A stretch of 64,000 nt of DNA from Priestia aryabhattai B8W22 (GTDB lineage Bacteria > Bacillota > Bacilli > Bacillales > Bacillaceae_H): positions 82,667-146,666 of the forward strand of contig NZ_JYOO01000011.1 in NCBI RefSeq assembly GCF_000956595.1, given 5' to 3'. Both the position numbers and the translations under genes were made by a program. Below are positions 17,220-26,717 of the stretch, one piece after another (position 1 is the stretch's first letter; the number at the start of each line of letters is the position of its first letter). The notes beneath the pieces are model-generated. The model was not told where the DNA came from, made no database searches, and worked only from the letters and a program-made list of their open reading frames with translations.

Positions 17220-17230
17220 CATGCGAAAGG

Positions 17231-19588
17231 TTACATGAAATCATACGGCGTAACGTTTTCCATCCCAATATTTGCATCTTTCATAAATGGAATTTCGGGA
17301 TCTTCTATGTCGTTATCCAAGCTTTCTCGAAGCAGGGGCTGTAAATTCGTCTGGCGAACGCTGTCTTCATTCCGGCTGACTCCAAACTGAAACGCTTCGT
17401 CTTCGCCGCATAAAATTAAAAACTGTTTGCTTCGCGTAACGGCGGTATAAAGTAAATTGCGTCGCAGCATCCGGTAATAGCTTTTGACAATTGGAAGCAC
17501 AACAATGGGAAATTCACTTCCCTGTGATTTATGAATGGAACAGCAGTATGCATGAGTTATTTGATTAAAGTCTTGTTTTGTATAAGTTACTTCGTTTCCT
17601 TCATATGAAATAACCAGCATATCCTGTTTTTCCGTATTTTCTTTGGCAAAGAAAACTGAGACGATTTCTCCCATATCTCCGTTAAATACGTTGCTATCCG
17701 GCTGATTGACAAGCTGCAGCACTTTATCTCCGACTCGGTACGTAATATCTCCGTGCTTAAGCTCTCTTCTTTGCTCAGAAGCCGGGTTAAATAATTCCTG
17801 AAGAACTTCATTCAGTTTATCAATCCCTGCAGGACCTTTATACATAGGAGCTAGAACTTGAATATCTTTAGCCGTATAGCCTTTTTTTAACGCATTCCCG
17901 CAAACTTGTTGCACGACGTTCGTGATGTGCTGTCCTTGACAGCGAATAAAGGAACGATCTCCTTGCTGCCTCGATAAGTCTTCCGGAAGCTTTCCTTTTT
18001 TTATTTCATGAGCCAAATCAATAATCGACGATCCTTCTGCTTGCCTGTATACATCTGTCAGACGGACGGTAGGAACTACTTCTGAACTCAGTAAATCTTT
18101 TAACACCTGTCCCGGACCTACTGAAGGAAGCTGGTCTTCGTCTCCAACTAAAATAACCTGTAAATTAGCAGGAAGAGACTTAAACAGCTGATGAGCAAGC
18201 CACAAATCTACCATCGATACTTCATCCACAATCAATAATTTTCCGTCAATTGGATTCTCCTCATTATGGTCAAATCCTTCTTGTCCGTTCCATTTTAATA
18301 ATCTGTGAATCGTAACTGCCGGAAGTCCGGTCGCTTCGCTCATTCGTTTAGCAGCGCGTCCAGTAGGTGCCACAAGTAAAACAGGAAAAGCTTCATCTTT
18401 TTTATAATCCCCTGGATTTAACGAACATCCGTGAAGTTCTGCATAGAGTTCGACTATTCCTTTAATAACCGTTGTTTTCCCTGTACCTGGTCCACCTGTT
18501 AAAAGAAGCATTGGAGACATTAAAGCAGTTTGTATGCCCTTGCGCTGAGACGGTGCATATTGCACGTCTAATCGCTCTTCTAGTTCACCTAAAGCTAGTA
18601 AAAATTCTGATTCTGGAAACTGCTCTTCGTATTGCGTTTGGGCCATAATTTTTTGAATAGCTTTAACCAGCCCTTTTTCAGCATAGAAAAGGGGAGGAAA
18701 ATAAATTTTTTCGTCTTGAATGATAAGCTTTTTGTCTGCTTTTAATGCGTCCACTTCTCTTGTAAGATCCATTTCAGACAGATTCTCATGCCTGCTTTTT
18801 CGAAGAAGCTCTGCTGTTTTTCCGTACAGCTGATCTGCCGTGACGTATACATGTCCCATTTGATTACATTCTTGCTCAATGACGTATAAAATACCTGCAC
18901 GCAAACGATCAGGATGGTTGGTTGCCATACCAAGCCTCTTTCCAAGTTCATCGGCCCTGCTAAAACCAATACCTTGAATATCTTCTACGAGCTGATAAGG
19001 ATTATTTTGAACAATTTCAAGCGCTTCTTGTTTGTACGCTTGGAAAATCTTCATCGAAAGCTGCGGTCCAAACCCGAGGTCTGTCAGCTTTACCATTACT
19101 TCTTCTAACCCTTGATGTTCACGAAGCTGCGTTACTAAAGCCTCTGCCTTGTCGGCTGAAAGCCTCGGAACCTCTTTTAGCACGGACTCATTTTGCAAAA
19201 TACGAAAAATAGCGCGTTCTCCTAGGGCGTCCACAATATTTTCAGCGGTTTTTTTACCGATTCCGTGAAATAAATCGCTTGATAGGTACTGAACAACCCC
19301 TTGCCTTGATTGCGGAAGTTCTTTTTTAAACTGCTCAACATGAAATTGCAGACCAAACTTTGGATGCTCTTTGAAGTCCCCGTAAAATGTATATACTTCA
19401 TCTTCATTAAGCTTAGGAAAATAGCCTGTAACGACCGTTTCTTTATCTTCAATCTCTAAATTTGTTTTTTTGATCCGTATCCGCGTAACGTTATATAAGT
19501 TTTCTTCGTTATGAAAAACCGTTACAATTGACGTGCCGCTTATATAATGACGTTCTGGCTGTGAAGGGTTCACTAGTTCTTCGTTCAT
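17231..19588 (-). CDS. recD2: RecD2-type 5'-3' DNA helicase
   Basis: SF1B helicase of 785 residues that works without RecBC in DNA repair and fork maintenance. An N-terminal OB/HhH region comes first (SSDLFHGIGKKTAENIVDALGERAIF and GIGFSRADELGKRLGMA). The motor core follows: Walker A GGPGTGKTTVIKGI near residue 357, DEVSMVD (Walker B), GDEDQLPSVGPGQVL, and the C-terminal SH3-containing 2B domain ending with HAYCCSIHKSQGSEFPIVV and YTAVTRSKQFLIL. AGGAAGGAT stands before the ATG. It follows the TPR gene, as in B. subtilis yrrB-yrrC. The PRC-barrel gene that I recall after it in B. subtilis (yrrD) is not here. Confidence 0.96.
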   Translation of the reverse strand: MNEELVNPSQPERHYISGTSIVTVFHNEENLYNVTRIRIKKTNLEIEDKETVVTGYFPKLNEDEVYTFYGDFKEHPKFGLQFHVEQFKKELPQSRQGVVQYLSSDLFHGIGKKTAENIVDALGERAIFRILQNESVLKEVPRLSADKAEALVTQLREHQGLEEVMVKLTDLGFGPQLSMKIFQAYKQEALEIVQNNPYQLVEDIQGIGFSRADELGKRLGMATNHPDRLRAGILYVIEQECNQMGHVYVTADQLYGKTAELLRKSRHENLSEMDLTREVDALKADKKLIIQDEKIYFPPLFYAEKGLVKAIQKIMAQTQYEEQFPESEFLLALGELEERLDVQYAPSQRKGIQTALMSPMLLLTGGPGTGKTTVIKGIVELYAELHGCSLNPGDYKKDEAFPVLLVAPTGRAAKRMSEATGLPAVTIHRLLKWNGQEGFDHNEENPIDGKLLIVDEVSMVDLWLAHQLFKSLPANLQVILVGDEDQLPSVGPGQVLKDLLSSEVVPTVRLTDVYRQAEGSSIIDLAHEIKKGKLPEDLSRQQGDRSFIRCQGQHITNVVQQVCGNALKKGYTAKDIQVLAPMYKGPAGIDKLNEVLQELFNPASEQRRELKHGDITYRVGDKVLQLVNQPDSNVFNGDMGEIVSVFFAKENTEKQDMLVISYEGNEVTYTKQDFNQITHAYCCSIHKSQGSEFPIVVLPIVKSYYRMLRRNLLYTAVTRSKQFLILCGEDEAFQFGVSRNEDSVRQTNLQPLLRESLDNDIEDPEIPFMKDANIGMENVTPYDFM

Positions 19589-19612
19589 GTTATCCTTCCT
19601 TTACCCGCTTTC

Positions 19613-20272
19613 TTAATGTTCTAATGTAGACAGAACTTGTTTAGCATTTGCTGCCATTACGTGATCTGGCTGCACGTTTAAAGCTTCATCTAACATCTCA
19701 ATTGCTTTGTCCTTATCATCTTTCATGGCATACGCTACGCCCAAATTATAGAAAGCATCGGCATGTTCTGGCTCTTGATTTACTACCTTAAGAAATTCAG
19801 CAATCGCTTCATCTACCATTTCGAGCTGTGCTAAACAAAGACCGTACTGAAATTTTGCTTCTACATCATGTTCGTTTAGTTCTACCGCTCGCTGCAGATA
19901 AGGCATCGCAAAACGAATTTCTTCCATATGAAACAGCGTTAAACCAAGCATAAAGTAGGCATCGGATGAATCTAAGCCTTGTTTGATTGCTAAATCAAAG
20001 TAGTGCTTTGCCTGCTCAAGCTGCTCTGCATTAAAATAAATATTTCCTGCTCCGTAATACGCTGTTGCCGTTTCTTCATCTAATTCAATCGCACGTTCAT
20101 AAAATTTCAAAGCACGATCCATCTCACTAACAGCCGCTAACAAATTGCCAAAATTCACATACACAATTGGATCTTTTGGATTATCTTCAATTGCTTCTGA
20201 AAATGTTTTAGCAGCCTCTTCAAATTTCCCTTCCTGCATATACTGAATTCCTAGCTGATTTTTATCTGTCAT
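19613..20272 (-). CDS. yrrB: Tetratricopeptide-repeat protein (YrrB)
   Basis: A soluble 219-residue protein made of about six TPR units. Each shows the W/A-G-Y-A-P spacing pattern, for example GKFEEAAKTFSEAIEDNPKDPIVYVNFGN, EMDRALKFYERAIELDEETATAYYGAGN and EQAKHYFDLAIKQGLDSSDAYF. It has no enzymatic domain. It is a scaffold by fold; in B. subtilis YrrB sits between recD2 and mnmA, and a bridging role with those products has been suggested but not proved. The ATG at 20272 (TDKNQLGIQYM) was taken, with GTGGAG upstream; a GTG four codons earlier overlaps that site. Confidence 0.92.
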   Translation of the reverse strand: MTDKNQLGIQYMQEGKFEEAAKTFSEAIEDNPKDPIVYVNFGNLLAAVSEMDRALKFYERAIELDEETATAYYGAGNIYFNAEQLEQAKHYFDLAIKQGLDSSDAYFMLGLTLFHMEEIRFAMPYLQRAVELNEHDVEAKFQYGLCLAQLEMVDEAIAEFLKVVNQEPEHADAFYNLGVAYAMKDDKDKAIEMLDEALNVQPDHVMAANAKQVLSTLEH

Positions 20273-20378
20273 TTTTTCGTTCACTCCACTGTTTTAGTTA
20301 TGATTTAAAAGACTTTCACATCATGAAAATCTAGAATATGTAAGTTATTAGTTTACCCAATAAGTAAAGTATATCATA

Positions 20379-20413
20379 GAAAAACCTCAGCTATATACAG
20401 CCGAGGTTTTTCG
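20379..20413 (-). terminator. Terminator of mnmA
   Basis: AAAACCTC.GCT and AGC.GAGGTTTT arms (20381-20392, 20399-20410) with one mismatch and a 6-nt loop. It is flanked by A5 on one side and T5 on the other, 18 nt after the mnmA stop. Confidence 0.9.
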
Positions 20414-20429
20414 TTCTTGCTTATATGAA

Positions 20430-21644
<1,215 letters not shown>

Positions 21645-21648
21645 CTAT

Positions 21649-22791
21649 TTACATCGTTAGTCGCTTAACGATGTTTGCTGTTTGACGTGCGGTTTTTTCA
21701 ATTTGCTCAGCTGAGTTTCCTAAGCCAAAGCTAAATCGAATAGAAGTTGTTAAACGTTCAGACCCTTTTCCAAACATAGCTACAAGCACATGAGAAGGAT
21801 CGATTGCTCCCGCTGTGCAAGCTGAACCGCTCGATGCCGCAATTCCTGCTAAGTCTAAATTTACGAGCATCGATTCAACATTTGTTTTTGGAAATGATAA
21901 ATTTAACACATGTGGCAGAGCATTTTCAAGATGTCCGTTAATTTCAAATGAAATACCTTCTTCTTTCAACACAGCTACCATTATTTCTTTGTATCTTCTA
22001 TATTCATCTGCACGTGTTTGCAGCGTTTGTTGCGAAATTTTCACAGCTTCTTCAAACCCGACGATACTTGTCATGTTCTCAGTTCCAGCTCGTCGTTTGC
22101 GCTCTTGTTCTCCTCCAAATAGCAAAGGAGACAGTGAAACGTGAGCAGCTGCATATAAAAAGCCCATCCCTTTTGGTCCGTTAATTTTATGAGCCGAAAC
22201 GGATAAAAGATCGACACCTAATTGTTGCACATTTAACGGAATTAATCCATAAGCTTGCACTGCATCCGTGTGGAAATATGCTCCATGCTCTTTTAATAGA
22301 ACTCCAATTTCTCCAATTGGCTGAATAGCACCTACTTCATTATTTCCAAACATCACCGACACAAGAATTGTTTGATCCGTTAGGGCTGATTTTATTTCAT
22401 CCACAGATACTTGTCCGTACTCATTAACTGGTAGGTAAGTCACTTCAAAGCCCTGTGTTTCTAAATATTCACACGTATGAAGCACAGCGTGGTGTTCAAT
22501 TTGCGTGGTAATAATATGATTTCCTTTATGGCGGTTTGCAAGAGCGACTCCGATCAGTGCCATATTATCTGCTTCTGTCCCACCACTTGTAAAAATCAGT
22601 TCATTTTCGTGTGCTCCAATACTTGCTGCAATCGTTTGGCGAGCTTCGTCTAAATAGCGTCGACTTTCCCGCCCGTAGTGATGAATACTAGACGGATTTC
22701 CAAAGTACTCATGCATAAAAGTCGTCATTTTCTCAACGACTGCTGGATGTATTGGAGACGTTGCTGCATGATCAACATAAATACGTTCCAA
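21649..22791 (-). CDS. iscS: Cysteine desulfurase (IscS/YrvO type)
   Basis: PLP enzyme of 380 residues that releases sulfur from cysteine as a protein persulfide. The PLP lysine is in SAHKINGPKGMGF and the catalytic cysteine in SSGSACTAGAIDPSHV. The N-terminal Schiff-base region (DHAATSPIHPAVVEKM, SIHHYGRESRR) matches the NifS/IscS class I fold. In B. subtilis the homologue at this site (yrvO) is the sulfur donor for MnmA, and the same adjacency is kept here. A second desulfurase gene lies near 59 kb beside the nad genes, so this organism has separate enzymes for tRNA and for NAD-related iron-sulfur use. Confidence 0.95.
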   Translation of the reverse strand: MERIYVDHAATSPIHPAVVEKMTTFMHEYFGNPSSIHHYGRESRRYLDEARQTIAASIGAHENELIFTSGGTEADNMALIGVALANRHKGNHIITTQIEHHAVLHTCEYLETQGFEVTYLPVNEYGQVSVDEIKSALTDQTILVSVMFGNNEVGAIQPIGEIGVLLKEHGAYFHTDAVQAYGLIPLNVQQLGVDLLSVSAHKINGPKGMGFLYAAAHVSLSPLLFGGEQERKRRAGTENMTSIVGFEEAVKISQQTLQTRADEYRRYKEIMVAVLKEEGISFEINGHLENALPHVLNLSFPKTNVESMLVNLDLAGIAASSGSACTAGAIDPSHVLVAMFGKGSERLTTSIRFSFGLGNSAEQIEKTARQTANIVKRLTM

Positions 22792-22814
22792 AATAAACGC
22801 CTCCTAGCTCATTA

Positions 22815-23231
22815 TTAAATATAAAACATATAAGACGCTTGATCATCATCAGAATGATTTGCTAAATCTTCAAGCGTTGTACTATCTAGCACTTCTTTAA
22901 CTGCATCTCGAATACGAATCCACAGCTCGCGTTTTGCAGGCTCTTCATCTTCAATTCCTTCTACAGGACTAATAGGACCTTCTAAAACGGAAATAATATC
23001 GCCAGAAGTAATGTTAGCAGGTTCATGTGCCAAGATGTAACCTCCATAAGCTCCGCGCACGCTTTTTACAAGCCCAGCGTTACGCAGCGGTGAAATAAGT
23101 TGTTCTAAATAATGTTCAGATAAATCATGCGTTTGAGCAATAGTTTTAAGCGAGATAGGACCTTCTCCAAAGCGCTTCGCAAGCTCAATCATAATCGTTA
23201 AACCGTAGCGTCCTTTTGTTGAAATTTTCAT
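22815..23231 (-). CDS. cymR: Rrf2-family regulator CymR
   Basis: A 138-residue winged-helix Rrf2 protein, the master repressor of cysteine metabolism in Bacillus, which acts in a complex with cysteine synthase. The start MKISTKGRYGLTIMIELAKRFGEGPISLKTIA is typical. The recognition helix region is HDLSEHYLEQLISPLRNAGLVKSVRGAYGGYIL. Unlike IscR or NsrR it has no three-cysteine iron-sulfur cluster, which fits CymR. The ATG at 23231 gives exactly the family length; GAAGGAG lies upstream. It precedes iscS, so sulfur control and sulfur delivery are linked here. Its promoter overlaps that of divergent rarA. Confidence 0.94.
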   Translation of the reverse strand: MKISTKGRYGLTIMIELAKRFGEGPISLKTIAQTHDLSEHYLEQLISPLRNAGLVKSVRGAYGGYILAHEPANITSGDIISVLEGPISPVEGIEDEEPAKRELWIRIRDAVKEVLDSTTLEDLANHSDDDQASYMFYI

Positions 23232-23366
23232 ACGATACACTCCTTCAATACACTTTTTTATTTATGAAAAAAATAAGACCCTCACGTTGTCACTGAATGC
23301 TGTGATGAGTCGTTTTTTACTAAGCTATATGAACTTCTCTATACACGTTTCTTGCAAATGTAGCTG

Positions 23367-23395
23367 TTGACATTATAACATACTATGCCTATAAG
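23367..23395 (+). promoter_or_regulatory. Sigma-A promoter of rarA
   Basis: TTGACA (23367-23372), 17-nt spacer, TATAAG (23390-23395), about 60 nt before the rarA ATG. Confidence 0.7.
23372..23380 (-). promoter_or_regulatory. Extended -10 of cymR, overlapping the rarA -35
   Basis: On the minus strand, TGTTATAAT: TGn before a consensus TATAAT (23372-23377). The -35 is weak. The element shares bases with the rarA TTGACA, so the two divergent promoters should compete. Confidence 0.6.
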
Positions 23396-23456
23396 ATAAA
23401 TTTCCACCACCTATTCACCTCTTGTGATACAGTGAAAGAAAAGAAAGGAGATAAAC

Positions 23457-24734
23457 ATGGCTACAAAACCTCTTGCATTTCGAATGCGTCCGACTCATTT
23501 AGATGACGTTATCGGGCAGCAGCATTTAGTTGGCAAAGATAAAATGATTTATCGAATGGTAAAAGCAAATCACTTAAGCTCGATGATTTTATATGGGCCT
23601 CCAGGCGTTGGGAAAACAACAATTGCAACAGCTATTGCAAAAACAACCAACACGGCGTTTCGTCAGTTAAATGCCGTTGTAAACAATAAAAAAGATATGG
23701 AAATTGTCGCCGAAGAAGCCAAAATGTCAGGCAAAGTAATTCTGCTGTTAGACGAAGTTCATCGCCTTGACAAAGCCAAGCAAGACTTTTTACTTCCTTA
23801 TTTAGAAAACGGCATGATCATTCTAATCGGAGCGACAACAAGCAATCCTTATCACGCGATTAATCCTGCTATTCGAAGCAGATGCCAAATTTTCGAATTA
23901 AAATCTCTTACGCCAGATGATATCAAAATGGCGCTAACAAGAGCACTCAGCGACTCATCCAATGGATTTGGGGATAGAAAAATTGTCGTAGAAGATGACG
24001 CCATGAACCATTTTGCCAACAGCTGTAACGGTGACGTACGCTCCGCTTTGAATGCTCTGGAACTGGCTGTTTTATCAACAAGTGAAAGCGATGGTAAAAT
24101 CGTTATTACCCTACAAACGGCGGAAGAATGTCTGCAGCAGAAATATTTTTCACACGATAAAAATGGTGACGCTCACTATGATGTATTGTCGGCTTTTCAA
24201 AAATCGATTCGCGGCAGCGACGTAAATGCCGCTCTTCATTATTTGGGACGGCTAATTGAAGCAGGAGACTTGATCAGCATCAATCGTCGACTTTTAGTCA
24301 TTGCCTATGAAGACGTTGGACTAGCTGATCCGGATGCTGGTATGAGAACGCTAGCAGCTATTCAAGCAACTGAGCGATTAGGGTTCCCAGAAGCACGAAT
24401 TCCGCTTGCAAACGCCGTTATTGAACTTTGCCTATCACCGAAGTCCAACGCTGCTTACAAAGCATTAGATGAAGCGATAAGTGATATTAAAAAAGGGTTG
24501 TCCGGCGACGTTCCCCCTCATTTAAAGGATGCTCATTACAAAGGAGCAGAAAACCTTGGCCGAGGCGTTGCATATCAGTACCCGCATGATTTTGATAACG
24601 GATGGGTCCCTCAACAGTATTTACCGGATCGCATCAAAAACAAACAATATTTTCATCCTAAACAAAATGGCCAAGAAAAATACTTTTCAAAAGTTTTTAA
24701 TCGTTTAGAGACATTAAAAAAAGAAAATGGCTGA
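23457..24734 (+). CDS. rarA: Replication-associated recombination protein RarA (MgsA family)
   Basis: AAA+ ATPase of 425 residues related to clamp loader subunits, acting at stalled replication forks. It starts with the family opener LAFRMRPTHLDDVIGQQHL. Walker A is GPPGVGKTT (about residue 49), Walker B LLLDEVHRLDKAKQD, the sensor 1 region GATTSNPYHAINPAIRSRCQIF, and the C-terminal MgsA oligomerisation domain includes YEDVGLADPDAG and YPHDFDNGW. AAAGGAGATAAAC precedes the ATG. It is the only large plus-strand gene before 33 kb. It converges on pstA with a shared terminator. Confidence 0.96.
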   Translation: MATKPLAFRMRPTHLDDVIGQQHLVGKDKMIYRMVKANHLSSMILYGPPGVGKTTIATAIAKTTNTAFRQLNAVVNNKKDMEIVAEEAKMSGKVILLLDEVHRLDKAKQDFLLPYLENGMIILIGATTSNPYHAINPAIRSRCQIFELKSLTPDDIKMALTRALSDSSNGFGDRKIVVEDDAMNHFANSCNGDVRSALNALELAVLSTSESDGKIVITLQTAEECLQQKYFSHDKNGDAHYDVLSAFQKSIRGSDVNAALHYLGRLIEAGDLISINRRLLVIAYEDVGLADPDAGMRTLAAIQATERLGFPEARIPLANAVIELCLSPKSNAAYKALDEAISDIKKGLSGDVPPHLKDAHYKGAENLGRGVAYQYPHDFDNGWVPQQYLPDRIKNKQYFHPKQNGQEKYFSKVFNRLETLKKENG

Positions 24735-24772
24735 AACTGTTGTTCAGTTTCAAAGCCATTTTCTTTTTTTCT
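24720..24772. terminator. Bidirectional terminator between rarA and pstA
   Basis: The long stem AAAATGGCT...AACTG / CAGTT...AGCCATTTT has T-rich runs on the plus side (T7) and A-rich sequence on the other side. The rarA stop codon is in its left arm. Confidence 0.88.
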
Positions 24773-24779
24773 TTATCTA

Positions 24780-25709
24780 TTAAGCTGCACTTTTAACGTC
24801 TTTTCGTTTTTTCGTTTTTGTTGAACCTTTAAAGTAGCTGTCTAAAAGTTTTGCTACTAAACGAGCGACTATGTTAAACAACAGAACCATAATGATTAGA
24901 ATAGCAGCTGACTTTGTTGCAATCAATCTCGCATCAGGTACAATTCCTTCAGAGTTTAATTTCCAAATGTGGACGGCAAGCGTCTCCGCTGGTCGAAAAA
25001 TATTAAACGGGTTTACAGGACTCGTTAAGTCGGCATTTGAATTTAACATCGGCGTCGTTAAGCCAGCTGTATAAATCAGCGCAGCTGCCTCTCCAAAGAT
25101 TCGTCCCGCTGTTAAAATAACGCCCGTGATAATTTGTTGAATCGCTGATGGAATCACTACTTTGACAATTGTTTGCCATTTAGTTGCACCCAAACCTAAA
25201 CTCGCTTCTTTTACACTCGCAGGAACAGATGCAATCGCACTTTCACATACGCGCGTTAAACCGGGTAAATTTAAAATTGTAATCACAAGTGCTCCGCCGA
25301 TAAGCGTATAGCCCCAGCCTGAAAATGTGACGAAAATTAATAATCCAAATAAACCAACTACAATGGACGGTAATGACGCCATTGTCTCAATACATAAGCG
25401 GACGAAATTTAGGAAACGACCTTGCTTCGCGTACTCCGCTAAGTAAATTCCGGCTCCTAACCCAAGAGGAATAGAAATGATCAGCGTTAAAACAAGCATG
25501 TAAAACGAGTTAAACAGCTGTGGTCCGATACCGCCTCCTGCCATCGTATTGCTTGGCTTTCCAAATAAAAAGTTCGGATCCCAAAATCCCCAGCCCTTGG
25601 CGATAATTTCAACAACTAAATACACTAATAGCGCCACAACTAGAGCGGCAATGCCATAAAAAATACCTGTCCATATATTATTTACTGTGCGTGCATTTTT
25701 GTTTTTCAT
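24780..25709 (-). CDS. pstA: Phosphate ABC transporter permease PstA
   Basis: Membrane permease of the high-affinity phosphate importer, 309 residues with six predicted helices. The EAA loop is typical: EASLGLGATKWQTIVKVVIPSAIQQIITG. The ATG at 25709 overlaps the pstC stop by 4 nt (ATGA) and is preceded by GAGGTG, so the two are translationally coupled. The C-terminus is complete. Directly after the stop comes the bidirectional terminator shared with rarA, so no pstB ATPase follows in this transcript. Confidence 0.95.
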   Translation of the reverse strand: MKNKNARTVNNIWTGIFYGIAALVVALLVYLVVEIIAKGWGFWDPNFLFGKPSNTMAGGGIGPQLFNSFYMLVLTLIISIPLGLGAGIYLAEYAKQGRFLNFVRLCIETMASLPSIVVGLFGLLIFVTFSGWGYTLIGGALVITILNLPGLTRVCESAIASVPASVKEASLGLGATKWQTIVKVVIPSAIQQIITGVILTAGRIFGEAAALIYTAGLTTPMLNSNADLTSPVNPFNIFRPAETLAVHIWKLNSEGIVPDARLIATKSAAILIIMVLLFNIVARLVAKLLDSYFKGSTKTKKRKDVKSAA

Positions 25710-26593
25710 TGATGAGCACCTCGTTTCCCAATTGCTCGGATAATTAAAATGAACACGAAAGAAATAAGCAGTAAAATCATGGCTAACGTCCACAATGCGT
25801 TATTCCATGCCGTTCCGTTTAACGTATTAGACATATCCATTGTTAAAATACCTGTTAATGTTGCCGTTGGGCTATATAAGCTTTCAGGAAGCTTAACCGT
25901 GTTTCCGATAACCATTTGAACAGCTAGCGCTTCTCCGAATGCGCGGGCAAGCCCTAACACGATGCCTGTTAAAATACCTGTTTTAGCAGATGGAATAATC
26001 ACTCGGCTAATGGCCTGCCATCTTGTTGAACCTAATCCATAAGAAGCTTCTAAATATTCAGGTGCTACGCTTCGAATTGCATCGTCAGCAATACTTGCAA
26101 TTGTCGGAAGAATCATGACGCTTAAGACAATAATTCCGGCAATCAAACTAAAGCCCACTCCGCCGAAGTTATCGCGAAGAAGCGGCACTAAAATGGTAAC
26201 CCCTAAAAGACCGTATACCACTGAAGGAACTCCGACTAAAAGCTCTAACACCGGTCGCAAAACCGTTGAACCAAATTTAGGCGAAATATAGTTGTTAAAA
26301 ATGGCAATAGCAATTCCAATTGGAGCGCTTATAATAACAGCTCCGATTGATACAAGCATGGAACCTAGAATAAACACAAGTGCCCCGTATTCTTTATTGT
26401 TTGGGCTCCATTTTGTTGAAGTCAACATTTCACCGATTGATATATTACTTTGTAAAAATGACTGTATGCCTTTTTCACAAATAAATACGATAATAGCTAA
26501 CGTAACAAGTACAATTAAAATACCGCAAAATGTAGAAAGCGTACGGCCAATGTATTCGCTTTTTACATAATTAATGGATTTTTTCCCCTTCAT
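25706..26593 (-). CDS. pstC: Phosphate ABC transporter permease PstC
   Basis: Partner permease, 295 residues, with the motif EASYGLGSTRWQAISRVIIPSAKTGILTG (EAA loop) and six hydrophobic helices. It starts MKGKKSINYVKSEYIGRTLS; a TAAGGAGA site lies upstream. It lies 125 nt after pstS, with a stem-loop in between that probably trims PstC/PstA expression relative to the abundant binding protein. Its stop overlaps the pstA start. Confidence 0.96.
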   Translation of the reverse strand: MKGKKSINYVKSEYIGRTLSTFCGILIVLVTLAIIVFICEKGIQSFLQSNISIGEMLTSTKWSPNNKEYGALVFILGSMLVSIGAVIISAPIGIAIAIFNNYISPKFGSTVLRPVLELLVGVPSVVYGLLGVTILVPLLRDNFGGVGFSLIAGIIVLSVMILPTIASIADDAIRSVAPEYLEASYGLGSTRWQAISRVIIPSAKTGILTGIVLGLARAFGEALAVQMVIGNTVKLPESLYSPTATLTGILTMDMSNTLNGTAWNNALWTLAMILLLISFVFILIIRAIGKRGAHQ

Positions 26594-26667
26594 CGCTCTG
26601 TCTCCTTACATATTCAGTATATATTCGCTTTTCTTTTTATTCGCTATATACTTTATTAACATTCAAA

Positions 26668-26705
26668 TAGAATAAGACTGACTGTGTTAGTCAGCCCTAT
26701 TCTTT
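26668..26705 (-). terminator. Attenuator-like stem-loop between pstS and pstC
   Basis: Arms AATAAGACTGACT (26671-26683) and AGTCAGCCCTATT (26689-26701) pair with two mismatches around a short loop. Only a weak TATTT follows on the minus strand. This is the usual place for a differential-expression hairpin in pst operons. Confidence 0.6.
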
Positions 26706-26717
26706 TTTAAAACATTC

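Noticed and set aside
17100..17230. A PRC-barrel (YrrD-like) gene between the zinc-ribbon gene and recD2
   Set aside because: I looked for it from memory of B. subtilis order. The 140-nt gap has room for none and shows only a weak hairpin.
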